This document shows positions 36,201 to 47,421 of a stretch of 64,000 nucleotides of DNA, in pieces. The translations under genes and the position numbers were made by a program. Each line of letters starts with the position of its first letter. Position 1 is the stretch's first letter. Below the pieces are notes generated by a model. That model was not told the origin of the DNA and searched no databases. It saw only the letters and a program-made list of their open reading frames with translations. Source of the DNA: Monomorium pharaonis (Eukaryota; Arthropoda; Insecta; Hymenoptera; Formicidae); NCBI RefSeq assembly GCF_013373865.1, contig NC_050468.1, forward strand, positions 19,238,774 through 19,302,773, given 5' to 3'.

Positions 36201-38724
36201 ATATATCAAAATTACAGATGAAAATACTAGGAAGAAGTTTATTTTTTATTGCGGGACAGATTATCAAGAACAAGGACCCGGAGGTCTTAATGAATACATT
36301 AATCAAGAATTTATTCCTGATTTTCTTGGTGGTTCCTCAGAGGTAAGATATATTAATAAGAATTAAATTGCAAATAGATTACACTTATTAACATGATTAT
36401 TTAATGATTTTGAATGCTTATGAATATCTTTCTATCAGAAATCACATAAAACACATTCAACAGATAGCAATATACTTTTTATATTATAATACACATTAAT
36501 AACTTATTTTGCTTATATTTTTTCTTTAAAGGAGTATATAATATAATAATTATTAATGTCAAAATGTTAAAATAATTTTTTCTTTATAATAATTGAATAT
36601 TTCATAAACTTTTTTAAAGCAATAGTGCCGTCTTATATTTATTTACATTGGAATAATATATTTTTGTACACGTGTTGAACATTAGGAAATGAATATATGC
36701 GAAGTCTATACTATACCTCGAAGCTTTTACATTTTCGACACAACTGCAAACAGCGTAAGAAAACGATACGAAATTTATGTTAAATTTATGTTATAGAAGT
36801 TTTTTTTGCAACTAATTGGCTTTAGTGGAAGAAAATGTGACGTTTTTATTAAAAATGCACATTGTGTATATCATTATACATATATTAGAAATACCGAAGA
36901 AAATTGATACATGTAACATCAGCAGTTACTGGATATATAGGCATTGTCTGCGTGTCATATTTGTATGTCTTATCTCTGTGATGTATCATCCACATCTGAG
37001 ACAAAATTATTTTATATAAATCATCTCATTATTATAATTTTTCATTGATTTTTACAATACAAGAATTTTATAGTCTACATTGAAACACTATTTATATGTA
37101 TTATAAAATATAAATATAGTTTTGATATAATCAAAATCACATGTACTTATGTAGTGCACGCAAGAAGCACTAAAAATTTGGAAATATAGATCAACACTGC
37201 GCGCACAAAAAGTGAAGTAATTTTGCGTGCTTTTGCTAAATGAATTTCAGAATATTTTATTAAATAAATTTAAGAATATGCATCAGGATATACATAAATT
37301 AGTTTCTATCGTTAATGATATGTTGAACTGCATGTATACTTAAACCTTGAATAATTTACAAAAAAAATTAAATATCTGAAATTTAATTAGCTATTAAATC
37401 TCATAAAATTTTATTTAAATACCTTTAAAATTATATAAGCAATTTAAATGAGTATTATTAAATATATCTATTTTCTATTGTATATTTTTATTGTAAATAT
37501 TAGACAGACGTAATGGAAGGTGGAGTAGTACCGAAGAACTTATATAGAGTGGATTTGGAGGGTACCACCGGTGAGCACGAGCACAGTCTGTATCACTCTA
37601 TCAGCTTGAGCCGTGGACAAACTCATCATATATTCATAGAATCAGATGATCCAGGTGCTGTTTTGACATGGGATTTCGATGTAATGCGGCATAATGTTAT
37701 ATTTACAGTACTTCACAAATCTCGAAACGGTGAAAACAGTGCTATTTCAGGTACATTTTAATATTAGAAACAAATTTATGAAGTAAACATGAATTTTTTT
37801 TATAATTCAAAGTAACAATGTAATACGCATGATCTATAAACAATAATTATATTATAGAATGATTATTTTATAGAACTTCCAGAGCTTGCAACAGGCGGTG
37901 ATCATGAAATTGTTGCTACAAAAGAGTTAAAAGATAATTACGTTAAAGTCGAACATAGCATAATTTGTCATGATGGTGAAAGTATCCAAGTATGTATTTA
38001 CATAATTTACTGATATTTAAAGTCAATTATAACCCATATTCAAAATGCGCTTATAAAGATATCTGTATGCTTTTTCGTCATTCTACTTTATCGTTCTACT
38101 TTATCCATTAAATGTAAAACAAAGATAGAATGATAAAATATATTTCACGTACATATAGTCAATCATAATTTGAACAAGGCATATAAAAAATATCAAAATA
38201 TAGTATTTAATATAATTTAACAAATTATATTATATTAAACATGATTTAAACTGTAGTTCACTATTTTTCTGTATCAAAGAATTTGTGTATAAGTATGTTT
38301 GTAGTAAAATAAAATTTAATATGTATTCTCATAATTTGTATATTTTTGTATAATTGTGGTTATTCTGTATATGAAAATATTAATGTACAATTATACGATT
38401 ATTGTTTCTATGGAATCACTAATTTTTTTGCAGGGTTCTCATATCATGCAGGATACAGGTACTTATGTATTACAGTGGCAAAATCAAGAAGACCAAGCTG
38501 AATTTCTTCCATCTATTAGCTCTCATAAGGCTCAACTTATGTATTTTTATGAAACATTGCCATCTGCACATTACAGGTATTTATATAACACATGTACCTT
38601 TTTCACTTTTATGTAGAATAATCTTATAATTGCACTTTTATTGGCTTCTTTTAGAGGTTCAATGATGAGTTTACAGTCAGCCATAAGTGGAAGATCAGAG
38701 GCTAGTTCATCCTTATCCAGATGA
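33209..38724 (+). CDS. retm: SEC14-like protein with PRELI, CRAL-TRIO and GOLD domains (real-time/SEC14L1)
   Basis: Fifteen exons join in phase to 665 aa: 33209-33271, 33633-33782, 34013-34144, 34352-34480, 34572-34675, 34980-35047, 35137-35439, 35592-35680, 35758-35895, 35999-36119, 36218-36342, 37504-37750, 37874-37989, 38434-38576 and 38655-38724. An N-terminal PRELI/MSF1 domain (about 1-175) begins MVQQYQSPVRVYKHPFALVM. A CRAL-TRIO N lobe follows (GYATLLRFLRATEFSVEKAR), then the CRAL-TRIO lipid pocket (DGRPLYILRLGQMDV ... LIDLEGLNMRHLWRPG, about 300-480), then a GOLD domain (about 500-630) containing ESDDPGAVLTWDFDVMRHNV. This architecture is specific to SEC14L1/L5 and Drosophila real-time, which are cytosolic phospholipid-binding proteins linked to membrane traffic. 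The longest intron (1.16 kb) separates the CRAL-TRIO and GOLD parts. Confidence 0.97.
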
Positions 38725-40929
38725 AAAGCAATGAGTATAGACGAATTGCAGGAGGAGGACATAAAATTTGATTTATAATATTTTACCAATATGTGTTATA
38801 AAAACACGAATCTCATTTAAATTCCATGAGACTAAAGTATAATTTATATTTTAGTCTAATATTTTAATTTTGTTGACGAAGTAGAGCTTTTCTATACACA
38901 TCAATAATTTAAATACTGCTCGAAATCTCAAGGCTAAAATACTCTCATCTTGACAATTATATAATGTTATCATGTTATATATAGTTGTTAAACAATAATA
39001 CAATATATAATAATGTTATCTAATATTTAAACTTTATTTTTTCATATAAATTAGATGAAATTTAATACTCGGAATAAAATCATGTACATTTTATAGATTG
39101 TATTACAATTTAAGCAAACTTCACAGCAAGAGCATGTTATAGTTTCCAGCTCCAAAGTGGATGGTAATCCAAATTAAGCAAGTGAATTGTGATTTAATAT
39201 TAATTTATATACATATATTTACATAAAGAACATAAAGAACGGGTAACGGAAATCGTTCTTCCCTCATTACATTTAACTAAAATTTTGTCTTAAAGAAAGA
39301 TTCATAAACAAACTAATTTTTATAGCATAATATTGTAGTATATAGTAATTTTATATATAGTGAAATTCCATTCCATTGCTGATTGATAGAACACATTGTA
39401 CTACATTTAGACATTTTTAACATACTTCCACAAAACATTGTGTATGAAGTTAATTATAAAATCACAAATCCTCTAATTAGGGAATGGGTAATAAAAAATT
39501 ACATAATTTAGAACATGTTAATTTATTATTGGTGTGTTTAAATTAAGTTAAGAACATTATGTGTAGTAATTACAATTGCACCGTCGAGCTACCTAAAAAT
39601 TAATAAGAACATATAATAAGAACCTTAATAATTTATTATGTGCCAAAACAAATGTAAAAACTAATGAAAAATATTTTCAGAAATAAAACCAATTTTACTA
39701 TAAATAAAAATAAAACTAATTTTGAGATAACAATATACTTATATATTATAAATATTATAATTAATTATAATTAATCATTTATTTATTAAATTTATCAATG
39801 TTTTGGCAGCATCTGAATATGTCAATATTGTTACTGTTAATTTTCTGGTAGCCTAATGAGAATCCAATTAATTTTATGTGTATATAATAATAAATTACCT
39901 AATGATAAATTAACATACTGACATGTGTAAACTAATAAAGAGTAATCAATTCTAAAATGCAGGATACTCGAAACACAAATAATTATAGTCATTTATACAA
40001 TGCATAATATGAAAACAACATTAAGAATGCTCATACTTTCCATAGTAAATATTGTACGAAAACATATGAGAAAGCTTTCGTATACAAGATAGGATATTAT
40101 CTTTAATCACCAAGGCATAATTTGTAAGAACAAACTCCGTTTATTTATCAATGAATTATGCCAATAGAAACATTGTTCTGTCTTTGTGATAAATTTTGTC
40201 TTGATGATTAACTGATTGCAACTAATAATTCAAGTGAGGAAACACAACATATTTTTCAGACGCAGATTTTTAGAATAAACGCAGAATAGACGTGTTTTTA
40301 CTAGGATAGTATATAACAAAATAAAATTGTATGGCCGGCCAATACTTGTTAAATAGTTAATTAAAGATATCATATTTATTATTAGGGTACAATTAATTAT
40401 TTTGAAATGTAATTGTATAATTAGTATGCAAAATGTGTAGCAGACTATTATCATATTATGCGAAGAAATGAGATGTACGCGAGTATTAAATTTGAATAAT
40501 AGAAAGAAAAATTTCTAGAATTTATTACTATCCCACAGAATACAAGTTGCGTCTTCTTTACGATTAGAAATGATGTAGTAAGTCGGAAATTATGACATTG
40601 TCTCAAAGTAAGAGAAACATGATCTATGTTACTTATTTTAAAGTGTCACATAATATAGCGAAGTAGCTAGTAATATTGTTATTTCTATTGTCATCGCATA
40701 CAATGTTGAAGGCAATAAAATTTAAACAGATTTATTCAAGGATTTATTATTGAGTATAAAAACCTGCTTTTAAATTTTAATATTTACAAACAGTAAATAA
40801 ATGTAACACATCTTGAGGAATCTTCCTAAATCAGGATAAATAACAATAAGAATAGTTTTCTAACAATTTCTTTTTTGGTTTTTTATAATAACACTTCTAT
40901 AATTCATACGGGGTTTATAATATATATAT

Positions 40930-40973
<44 letters not shown>

Positions 40974-42479
40974 ACTTCGTAAACTTATGCATCATTGTAT
41001 CTAGAGTAATATACGTATGAAATATTTTGACTACTAGACTAGGTTATACATATACACATATAGTATATATTTCCAGAGCTATGTATCCTCACATATATCA
41101 TGCAGGAACTCTTATACTTTTCATTCTTAAGAAGAGATAAACTATATAATTATTTTGTATTAAAAGTTATTAAATACATAAAAATTCGCTCTTTGCAAAA
41201 ACAAAGAGACGAAGTAAAAATTGTACAAAAATCGTATTTCCATTTATGTGAGCGTTACGTGTTGCAACATGTTCATTAAACAATGTTCGCTAAAACTGTT
41301 CATTAAAAAATATAAAAAATGCAACACAATAGAGAATATATATATATGTATATATAAATAGATATAAGTATTTTTGCTAGAAAAATCTTTATATTTAAAA
41401 TTTTTCAATATATTCTATATCTAATATGAATTTGAATAAATGAAATATTTAAAAATGTAAACAATGTATACATAATATATTATTAAAATAAATTATATCT
41501 TATTCTCATAAAAAATTAAAATAAAAAAATCATAAGTATATTATTTCCATAACTTTTCACAAGATATTATATTCATAATGTCTCTTAATAATCATTGTAT
41601 TGAAAAAATATATAGAAATACATTACAAATTTAATATTTAACTGATAGATTATTAATATCTGATATTACATATGTAAATATTAGGCGGATAGTTTGGAAT
41701 GTTTTTTGCACATTTTCGATTTTAGGCATTATACAAAAAGAATCTATATCACAATAATTTTAAAAATGATATAAGATGTATGTCAAAATAATTAATAATT
41801 ATACGTAGATTGTATTAAAACTTTTACCAAAATGTCATATTTTAAAAGGAATAATTTATGCGGAATAATATAAATATTCGTATTTGGAAGCTTCTGAAAT
41901 TCTTCAATATCTCGAATCACAATTGTAATATCTTTTTTTCACAAATATCAATTCTACTTTTGCTACAATTAGATTTATAATATATCAAATATAGTATATA
42001 AAAATTGATATTACACCTATATTATGTATATGTCTTTGACTATACAATTATTAAGTGAATATATTTAGATTTGATGACTGAAATACATCAAGGAAGATGC
42101 ATGTAATATAAATTCTTGGCAGGACTCTTGGAGAAAGAATATCCATATTATTATAGTCAAAGATATATATAACTTAATGCAACATTATTATACTTTGGCA
42201 TTTCTCTTTTTAAACTTCCTTATAAAGATGCTAATATAATATCAAGTTAGTATAACATCTGTTTATCTCAGCCTTAAAATAAACAGAGACCTTAACTTTT
42301 TTCAGCTCTAAAATTTAACGTCATATATTTTGAACTAATTTCTATTAATATTAATAGATAGAGGTTGCTAACACTACTGTAATATTTGGCAGAAAAATAC
42401 ATCGCATAGGCAAACCTCTTCAAAGTATATGAAATAAATATCTGTCAACAAAAATCTCTTTTGGCATATTTTTAACTTT
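38725..42479. other. AT-rich intergenic region between retm and TAX1BP3
   Basis: Holds the 3' flanks of two convergent genes, retm (plus) and TAX1BP3 (minus). An AATAAA lies about 350 bp after the retm stop, near 39074. A self-complementary (TA)n/(CA)n/(TG)n microsatellite lies at 40919-40974. No coding frame is supported. Confidence 0.55.
40919..40974. repeat. Self-complementary TA/CA/TG microsatellite
   Basis: (TA)n-(CA)5-(TA)n-(TG)5: the CA and TG blocks on each side of a TA core form a palindrome that could extrude a cruciform or hairpin. Confidence 0.85.
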
Positions 42480-43603
42480 TTAAGTACTGGTAACACCTTT
42501 ACGAGCTACTAGAAGATTTAATACTGGATGCTTTCTTATATAAGAAACCGCTTTCTTATGAGTTACCATTGTAAAGTCATATCCATTACACTGTAAAATT
42601 TTATCATGCATCCTGAGACCACTTTTGGCCGCTGGTGATCCATCGTGTACTTCCGTCACATATATTCCCTAAAATTGTATAGATTATATGAATGTAATTT
42701 AAAAGCTAATATGATATCTTACATTGTCCGTATAACCCTGTGGACTTTTTGTAAAATCCTGATCGATACCACCACCAATTTTAAATCCACATTTCATCAC
42801 TTCTTCGCCATTTTCATTGATTTCTGTCTCTTTGTGTAATGTAATTGGTATCTATAACAAATCAATAAATATATATGTATAAATAATGTATATAACGCAT
42901 CTAATATAAATATACAAATTATTATAAATTTTACCATAAAAGAGATCAGGAATAATGTAATATGGGACAAATGTAAACAAATAATCTGTATTATCATTTA
43001 TCACTATTAAGATAACAATACATCACAAAAAAACTAGGATTTTATATCTCAACCTATATATTTATTATATTGTTTTATTTGATTTTTTACATCTGTTGCA
43101 TTTGTTTCATGTTACTTTCATTTTTGGTATCCTCAATTTCTTTTCTGTAGTACTATATATTTGTTTTGCTTTATAGGAATAAATCATTTTTGATGAAAAA
43201 AACAAAAATATGTAATATACTTTGTAAACAAATATGATATAAAGTTTTTATTTATAAATTTTCATCATTGCTGTGACTCTTTACAAGTCCTTGTAAATTT
43301 TTTTTTAAATTTTTGTTTATATTTAAATTATATTTAAATTATATAATGATAAAATAAATTATATAATTTTTTTTAAATTTTTGTTTATATTTAAATTATA
43401 TAATGATTTAATATCTATTAATATCGTATCAATATCATATCAACAAAAATTCCGAAAATACTAACGAGATGGGAATGAAAGAGGAAAACCGCTACAGTCT
43501 CCTAGCGATAAAGGGCGTGTTTCACGGATAACAATTAGCAGAATCTAAAGATACATACGCTTAGGCACTCCATCGCGGTACCCGGCTGATGCTGAAAGGC
43601 CAT
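42480..43603 (-). CDS. TAX1BP3: Tax1-binding protein 3 (TIP-1), single PDZ-domain protein
   Basis: Three exons join in phase 0: 43559-43603 (MAFQHQPGTAMECLS, donor GTATGT), 42723-42851 and 42480-42668. They give 120 aa against 124 in human TAX1BP3. Almost the whole protein is one PDZ domain. The carboxylate-binding loop is FKIGGGID (about 38-45), followed by GIYVTEVHDGSPAAKSGL (59-76) and DKILQCNGYDFTMVTHKKA, whose His95 at the start of helix B marks a class I ligand preference. TIP-1 proteins act as soluble inhibitors, capturing C-termini such as that of beta-catenin and blocking scaffold PDZ interactions. The short 15-residue leader matches that of the vertebrate protein. The start was chosen for phase and length; no other ATG joins in phase. 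Confidence 0.95.
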
Positions 43604-44059
43604 TTTCGCGCACATAATCAAACGACTCTGGGCCACGCGTTCTTCCTTTTTTGGGAAATTCTCTCACGATCCTCACACGTGCAACTAACCGACTGATCGA
43701 CCGTTCGTCCACAGCCAATAACCAATTCTCGGCACGTTTTCGAGCGATGTGCGATGTGCAAATGTGTGACTGTGTGCTACTCAAATGAACGAGAAACTTG
43801 CTCGCGAGTACCACTGACGAACGTTGGAGCAACAAAACCCTTTTGTCTTGTCAATCTCGTGAAAAGATGATTACTAAGCGGGCCTACGTCAAACGAAACT
43901 CAACGTCTTGACAGCCATGCGCGTTACTGAAGAGACGTGAAACGAGCGACCGAGCGAGTTCTATACCATAGGTTGTGCTCCGAGTTCTTGCAGAAGACTG
44001 TAGCTCTAAAATAGAAAAAGACAGACTGTCTTTCTGCCTTCTTTAGAATATATTAACTG
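43604..44059. promoter_or_regulatory. TAX1BP3 upstream region
   Basis: GC-richer sequence directly 5' of the TAX1BP3 start (minus strand), most likely its promoter and 5' UTR. No TATA box is evident. A long minus-strand frame (43545-43835) overlaps exon 1 in another frame and is not supported. Confidence 0.4.
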
Positions 44060-44170
44060 AATCCAGAGAGGAACCTAAGAGCGATCACCGCGTCGTTTTA
44101 GGTGTTTTCATCCATCAGCGCCTCTATGTACACAAAATGTGCACATTGAACTATGTAGTCAAATATCTAT

Positions 44171-44291
44171 TGGTCTGTTCTTTCTGGCTGCACTGTTGCA
44201 CTGGTGCAATAAGTTAGAATGAGAAAAAATATACTTGTCTTACTTTAACTTATTGCACCGGTGCAACAGTGCAGCTAGAAAGAACAGACCA
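44171..44291. mobile_element. 121-bp hairpin MITE
   Basis: 46-bp arms (TGGTCTGTTCTTTCT on the left, AGAAAGAACAGACCA on the right) are near-perfect inverted copies around a 29-bp loop. The inverted partner copy at 52.3 kb lacks it: there the flanks TCAAATATCTATC and AATCCCGTAGG run together, giving an empty site. The target duplication is not clear. Confidence 0.88.
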
Positions 44292-44530
44292 CATGAATCC
44301 CGTAGGTAATGTGCATGACTTTTTGGGTCTCTTCTATGCTATGTCCACGTTTATTTGGTTCTGTTTTATGCTATACCCGTAAATTTTACAATTATATGCA
44401 TTTAAAATATGAATGCATATATTCATATTTTAAATCTGTTTTATGCAAATGTGCATAATCGTCTTCTATAAATGTGCAATACCACATATACATGATATCA
44501 ATTCAATTGATTTGATAAAAATTCACTCAC

Positions 44531-44618
44531 CGATTGCTGCTCCTGCTGCTGCTGCTGCTGCTGCTACTGCTACTGCTACATTCCTTTTCCGGAATACCGA
44601 GTCAATCGAATTCATCAT
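44531..44618 (-). CDS. Duplicated first coding exon, copy 1 (poly-Ala expanded)
   Basis: Minus strand: two consecutive ATGs (44616-44618, 44613-44615) open MMNSIDSVFRKRNVAVAVAA, then a run of Ala codons, Gly-Ala-Ala-Ile, and a phase-1 strong donor, ATCG|GTGAGTGA. The mirror copy at 52018-52072 has the same exon without the Ala expansion, and the donor is conserved in both. Downstream exons were not identified. Joining to TAX1BP3 exon 2 is out of phase (1 against 0), so it is probably not an alternative TAX1BP3 start. The family is not recognised. The style resembles N-termini of domesticated or transposon-encoded Harbinger-like nucleases, but that is a guess. Confidence 0.4.
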
Positions 44619-44644
44619 GGATGCCGCTTTCTGCTGACATCATC

Positions 44645-45454
44645 TGACAGCAGTAAGCGACCTAAATGCTTATGGACCGTCCAGCTTACGCCACGTCTCA
44701 GTCCGAACTTTGCCTGTGTACGAATGCCGAGTAACTATCGTGAACAAAAAATTTATTTTATTTATCATTTTTTGGTACAACTAATATCTGTCTTAAAAAA
44801 AACTTCATAAATCGCAGTTTATCTGATTTGTTAACACGATATGTTAACATTATACACATAGTAAAAGTTAATATACAAATTTAAAAAAAAATTACAAACA
44901 TGCAAAATTTATATAGAATTCATACCAAATTTATTTAAAATTTATAGAAAATTCGTAGTTTATTCCTAAAAAATTTTTATTCATTTCACATTCATGAAGT
45001 AATGGAAGAAGCACTGGAACTTTTCATCTTTCTTATTTTTTGGGACCGAATTTAAGATCCACAATAATATAGATCGTTTTTATTAATATTAAAGCACATT
45101 GAATAAATTTTTAAGAAATAAATTAGCGCGCACACGCGACAATTATTTCTTAAATATTTCATATTCACGCCACTCTAATTTAGATCGTGCACGTATATTG
45201 CAGATTTCAACGTAGCCAAGATGCAGATACAACTCCGCTGTTGCGCGTCAAAGCGGTGAGCCTTTCATCTTAATCAGAAGTAATTGAATTAATGAACAAA
45301 TTACAATCGACAAATTACAATCAATAAATTATAAAATTACTTGAAAAAATTTCAATATACCATTTCACACAAATTTGCCAATAATATAATAGTAAAAACT
45401 GAAAAACCAATTTCTTTAGAGATTTTAAAAACTAATGGTATAACTACTCAGATA
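44645..45454. other. Non-coding stretch before the satellite array
   Basis: AT-rich, no gene recognised. It links the inverted duplication copy 1 to the first satellite units. Confidence 0.5.
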
Positions 45455-46458
45455 TGGCTTGAACGAGAACTATTGAGAACTGTCAAAAAAGTAATCAAAA
45501 CTGCTTGCACTTCACGCCTCACGTGAATACTGTGCCGACGGTAAGAGTAAAAAAATGTTAAAAAATAAGTAATTAACCAAATTATTATTAAAACGCATGG
45601 AAATGGTCGGGGCTGTGTGAGAACTAGCGAAAACTGTCGTAAGAATAATTATCGAATCTGTTTGCACCTTATACCTCTGCTGAATGCAATGACAGAAGTA
45701 AGAATAAAAGATTGTTTAAAAATAATTAATTGACGGAATTGTTATTAAAACGCATGAAATAAGTCGAAACTGTGCAAGAACTATTGAGAACTGTCAAAAA
45801 AGTGATCGAAACTGTTTGCACTTCACGCGTGATTCGATTATTATTTCTACGACAGCAGAAGTATGAGGTGCAAACAGATTTAATCATTATTTTTACGACA
45901 GTTTTCGCTAGTTTTTATATAGCCCCGACCATTTCCACGCGTTTTAATAATAATTTTGTTAATTATTTTTTAACATTTTTTTACTCCTACCGTCGGTGCC
46001 GTATTCGCGAAAGGTAAAATGCAAACAGTTTCAATTATTTTTTGACAGTTCTCAATAGTTCTCGCGTAGTTCCGACTTATTCCATGCGTTTTAATAACGA
46101 TTCCGTCAATTAGTTATTTTTTAACAATTTTTCATTCTGACTTCTGTCACTGCATTCAGCAGAGGTATAAGGTGCAAACAGATTTGATCATTATTTTTAC
46201 GACAGTTTTCGCTAGTTCTCACACAGCCCCGACCATTTCCATGCGTTTTAATAATAATTTGGTTAACTAATTATTTTTTAACATTTTTTTACTTTTACCG
46301 TCGGCACAGTATTCGCGAGACGCGGGAAGTGCAAACAGTTTCGATCACTTTTTTGACAGTTCTCAATAGTTCTCGCATAGTTCCGACTTATTCCATGCGT
46401 TTTAATAACAATTCTGTCAATTAATTATTTTTAAACAATTTTTTATTTCGACAACTGT

Positions 46459-46496
46459 CACTGCATTCAGCAGAGTTAACTCTGCTGAATGCAGTG
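46459..46496. repeat. Perfect 38-bp palindrome at a satellite inversion point
   Basis: CACTGCATTCAGCAGAGTT is followed directly by its exact reverse complement, with no spacer. Satellite units run outward in opposite directions from this centre. Confidence 0.95.
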
Positions 46497-47383
46497 CCGA
46501 CGGTAAAAGTAAAAAAATGTTAAAAAATAATTAATTAACCAAATTATTATTAAAACGGATGGAAATGGTCGGGGCTATATAAAAACTAGCAAAAACTGTC
46601 GTAAAAATAATGATTAAATTTGTTTGCACCTCATACTTCTGCTGAATGCAGTGACAGTAATCGAAATAAAATTGTTTAAAAATAATCAATTGACGGAATT
46701 GTTATTAAAATGCATGAAATAGGTCGAAACTGTGCGAGAACTATTGAGAACTGTCAAAAAATAATTGAAACTGTTTGCACTTCACGTGTCTCGCGAATAC
46801 TGTGCCGACGGTAAAAGTAAAAAAATTTTTTTTATTAATTAATTAACCAAATTATTATTAAAACGCATAGAAATAGTCGGGGCTGTGTGAAAACTAGCGA
46901 AAACTGTCGTATAAATAATAATCACGCGTGAAGTGCAAACAGTTTCGACCTATTTTATGCGTTTCAATCACTTTTTTGACAGTTCTCAATAGTTCTCGCA
47001 CAGTTTCGACCTATTTCATGCGTTTTAATAACAATTCCGTCAACTGATTATTTTTAAACAATTTTTATTCCGATTACTGTCACTGCATTCAGCAGAAGTA
47101 TGAGGTGCAAACAGATTTAATCATTATTTTTACGACAATTTTCGCTAGTTTTTATATAGCCCCAACCATTTCCGTGCGTTTTAATAATAATTTTGTTAAT
47201 TAATTATTTTTTAACATTTTTTACTCCTACCGTCGGCGCCGTATTCGCGAGAGGTAAAGTGCAGTTTCGATTATTTTTTGACAGTTCTCAATAGTTCTCG
47301 CATAGTTCCGACTTATTCCATGCGTTTTAATAACAATTCCGTCAATTAATTATTTTTAAACAATGTTTTATTTCGACAACTGT

Positions 47384-47421
47384 CACTGCATTCAGCAGAG
47401 TTAACTCTGCTGAATGCAGTG
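47384..47421. repeat. Second copy of the perfect 38-bp palindrome
   Basis: The same 38-bp palindrome as at 46459-46496, again joining reverse-oriented units on the left to forward-oriented units on the right, with similar flanks. The junction itself has therefore been duplicated (offset 925 bp). Confidence 0.95.

Larger units (their letters stand above)
44060..44644 (-). repeat. Inverted segmental duplication, copy 1
   Basis: Reverse-complement copy of 51992-52435. Shared blocks include AGGTGTTTTCATCCATCAGC, GTAGTCAAATATCTAT, ATTCATATTTTAAATCTGTT and the first coding exon with its donor. Copy 1 is longer because of a 121-bp hairpin element (44171-44291) and a CTG-repeat expansion in the exon. 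Homology stops at about 44644, just upstream of the exon. Confidence 0.9.

Noticed and set aside
43545..43835. 96-codon minus-strand frame over TAX1BP3 exon 1
   Set aside because: It is in a different frame from the 15-codon true exon, which joins in phase to the PDZ exons and matches family length.
44531..44618. Using the duplicated exon as an alternative first exon of TAX1BP3
   Set aside because: Its donor leaves phase 1, while TAX1BP3 exon 2 needs phase 0; joining gives a frameshift. A non-coding-leader role remains possible.
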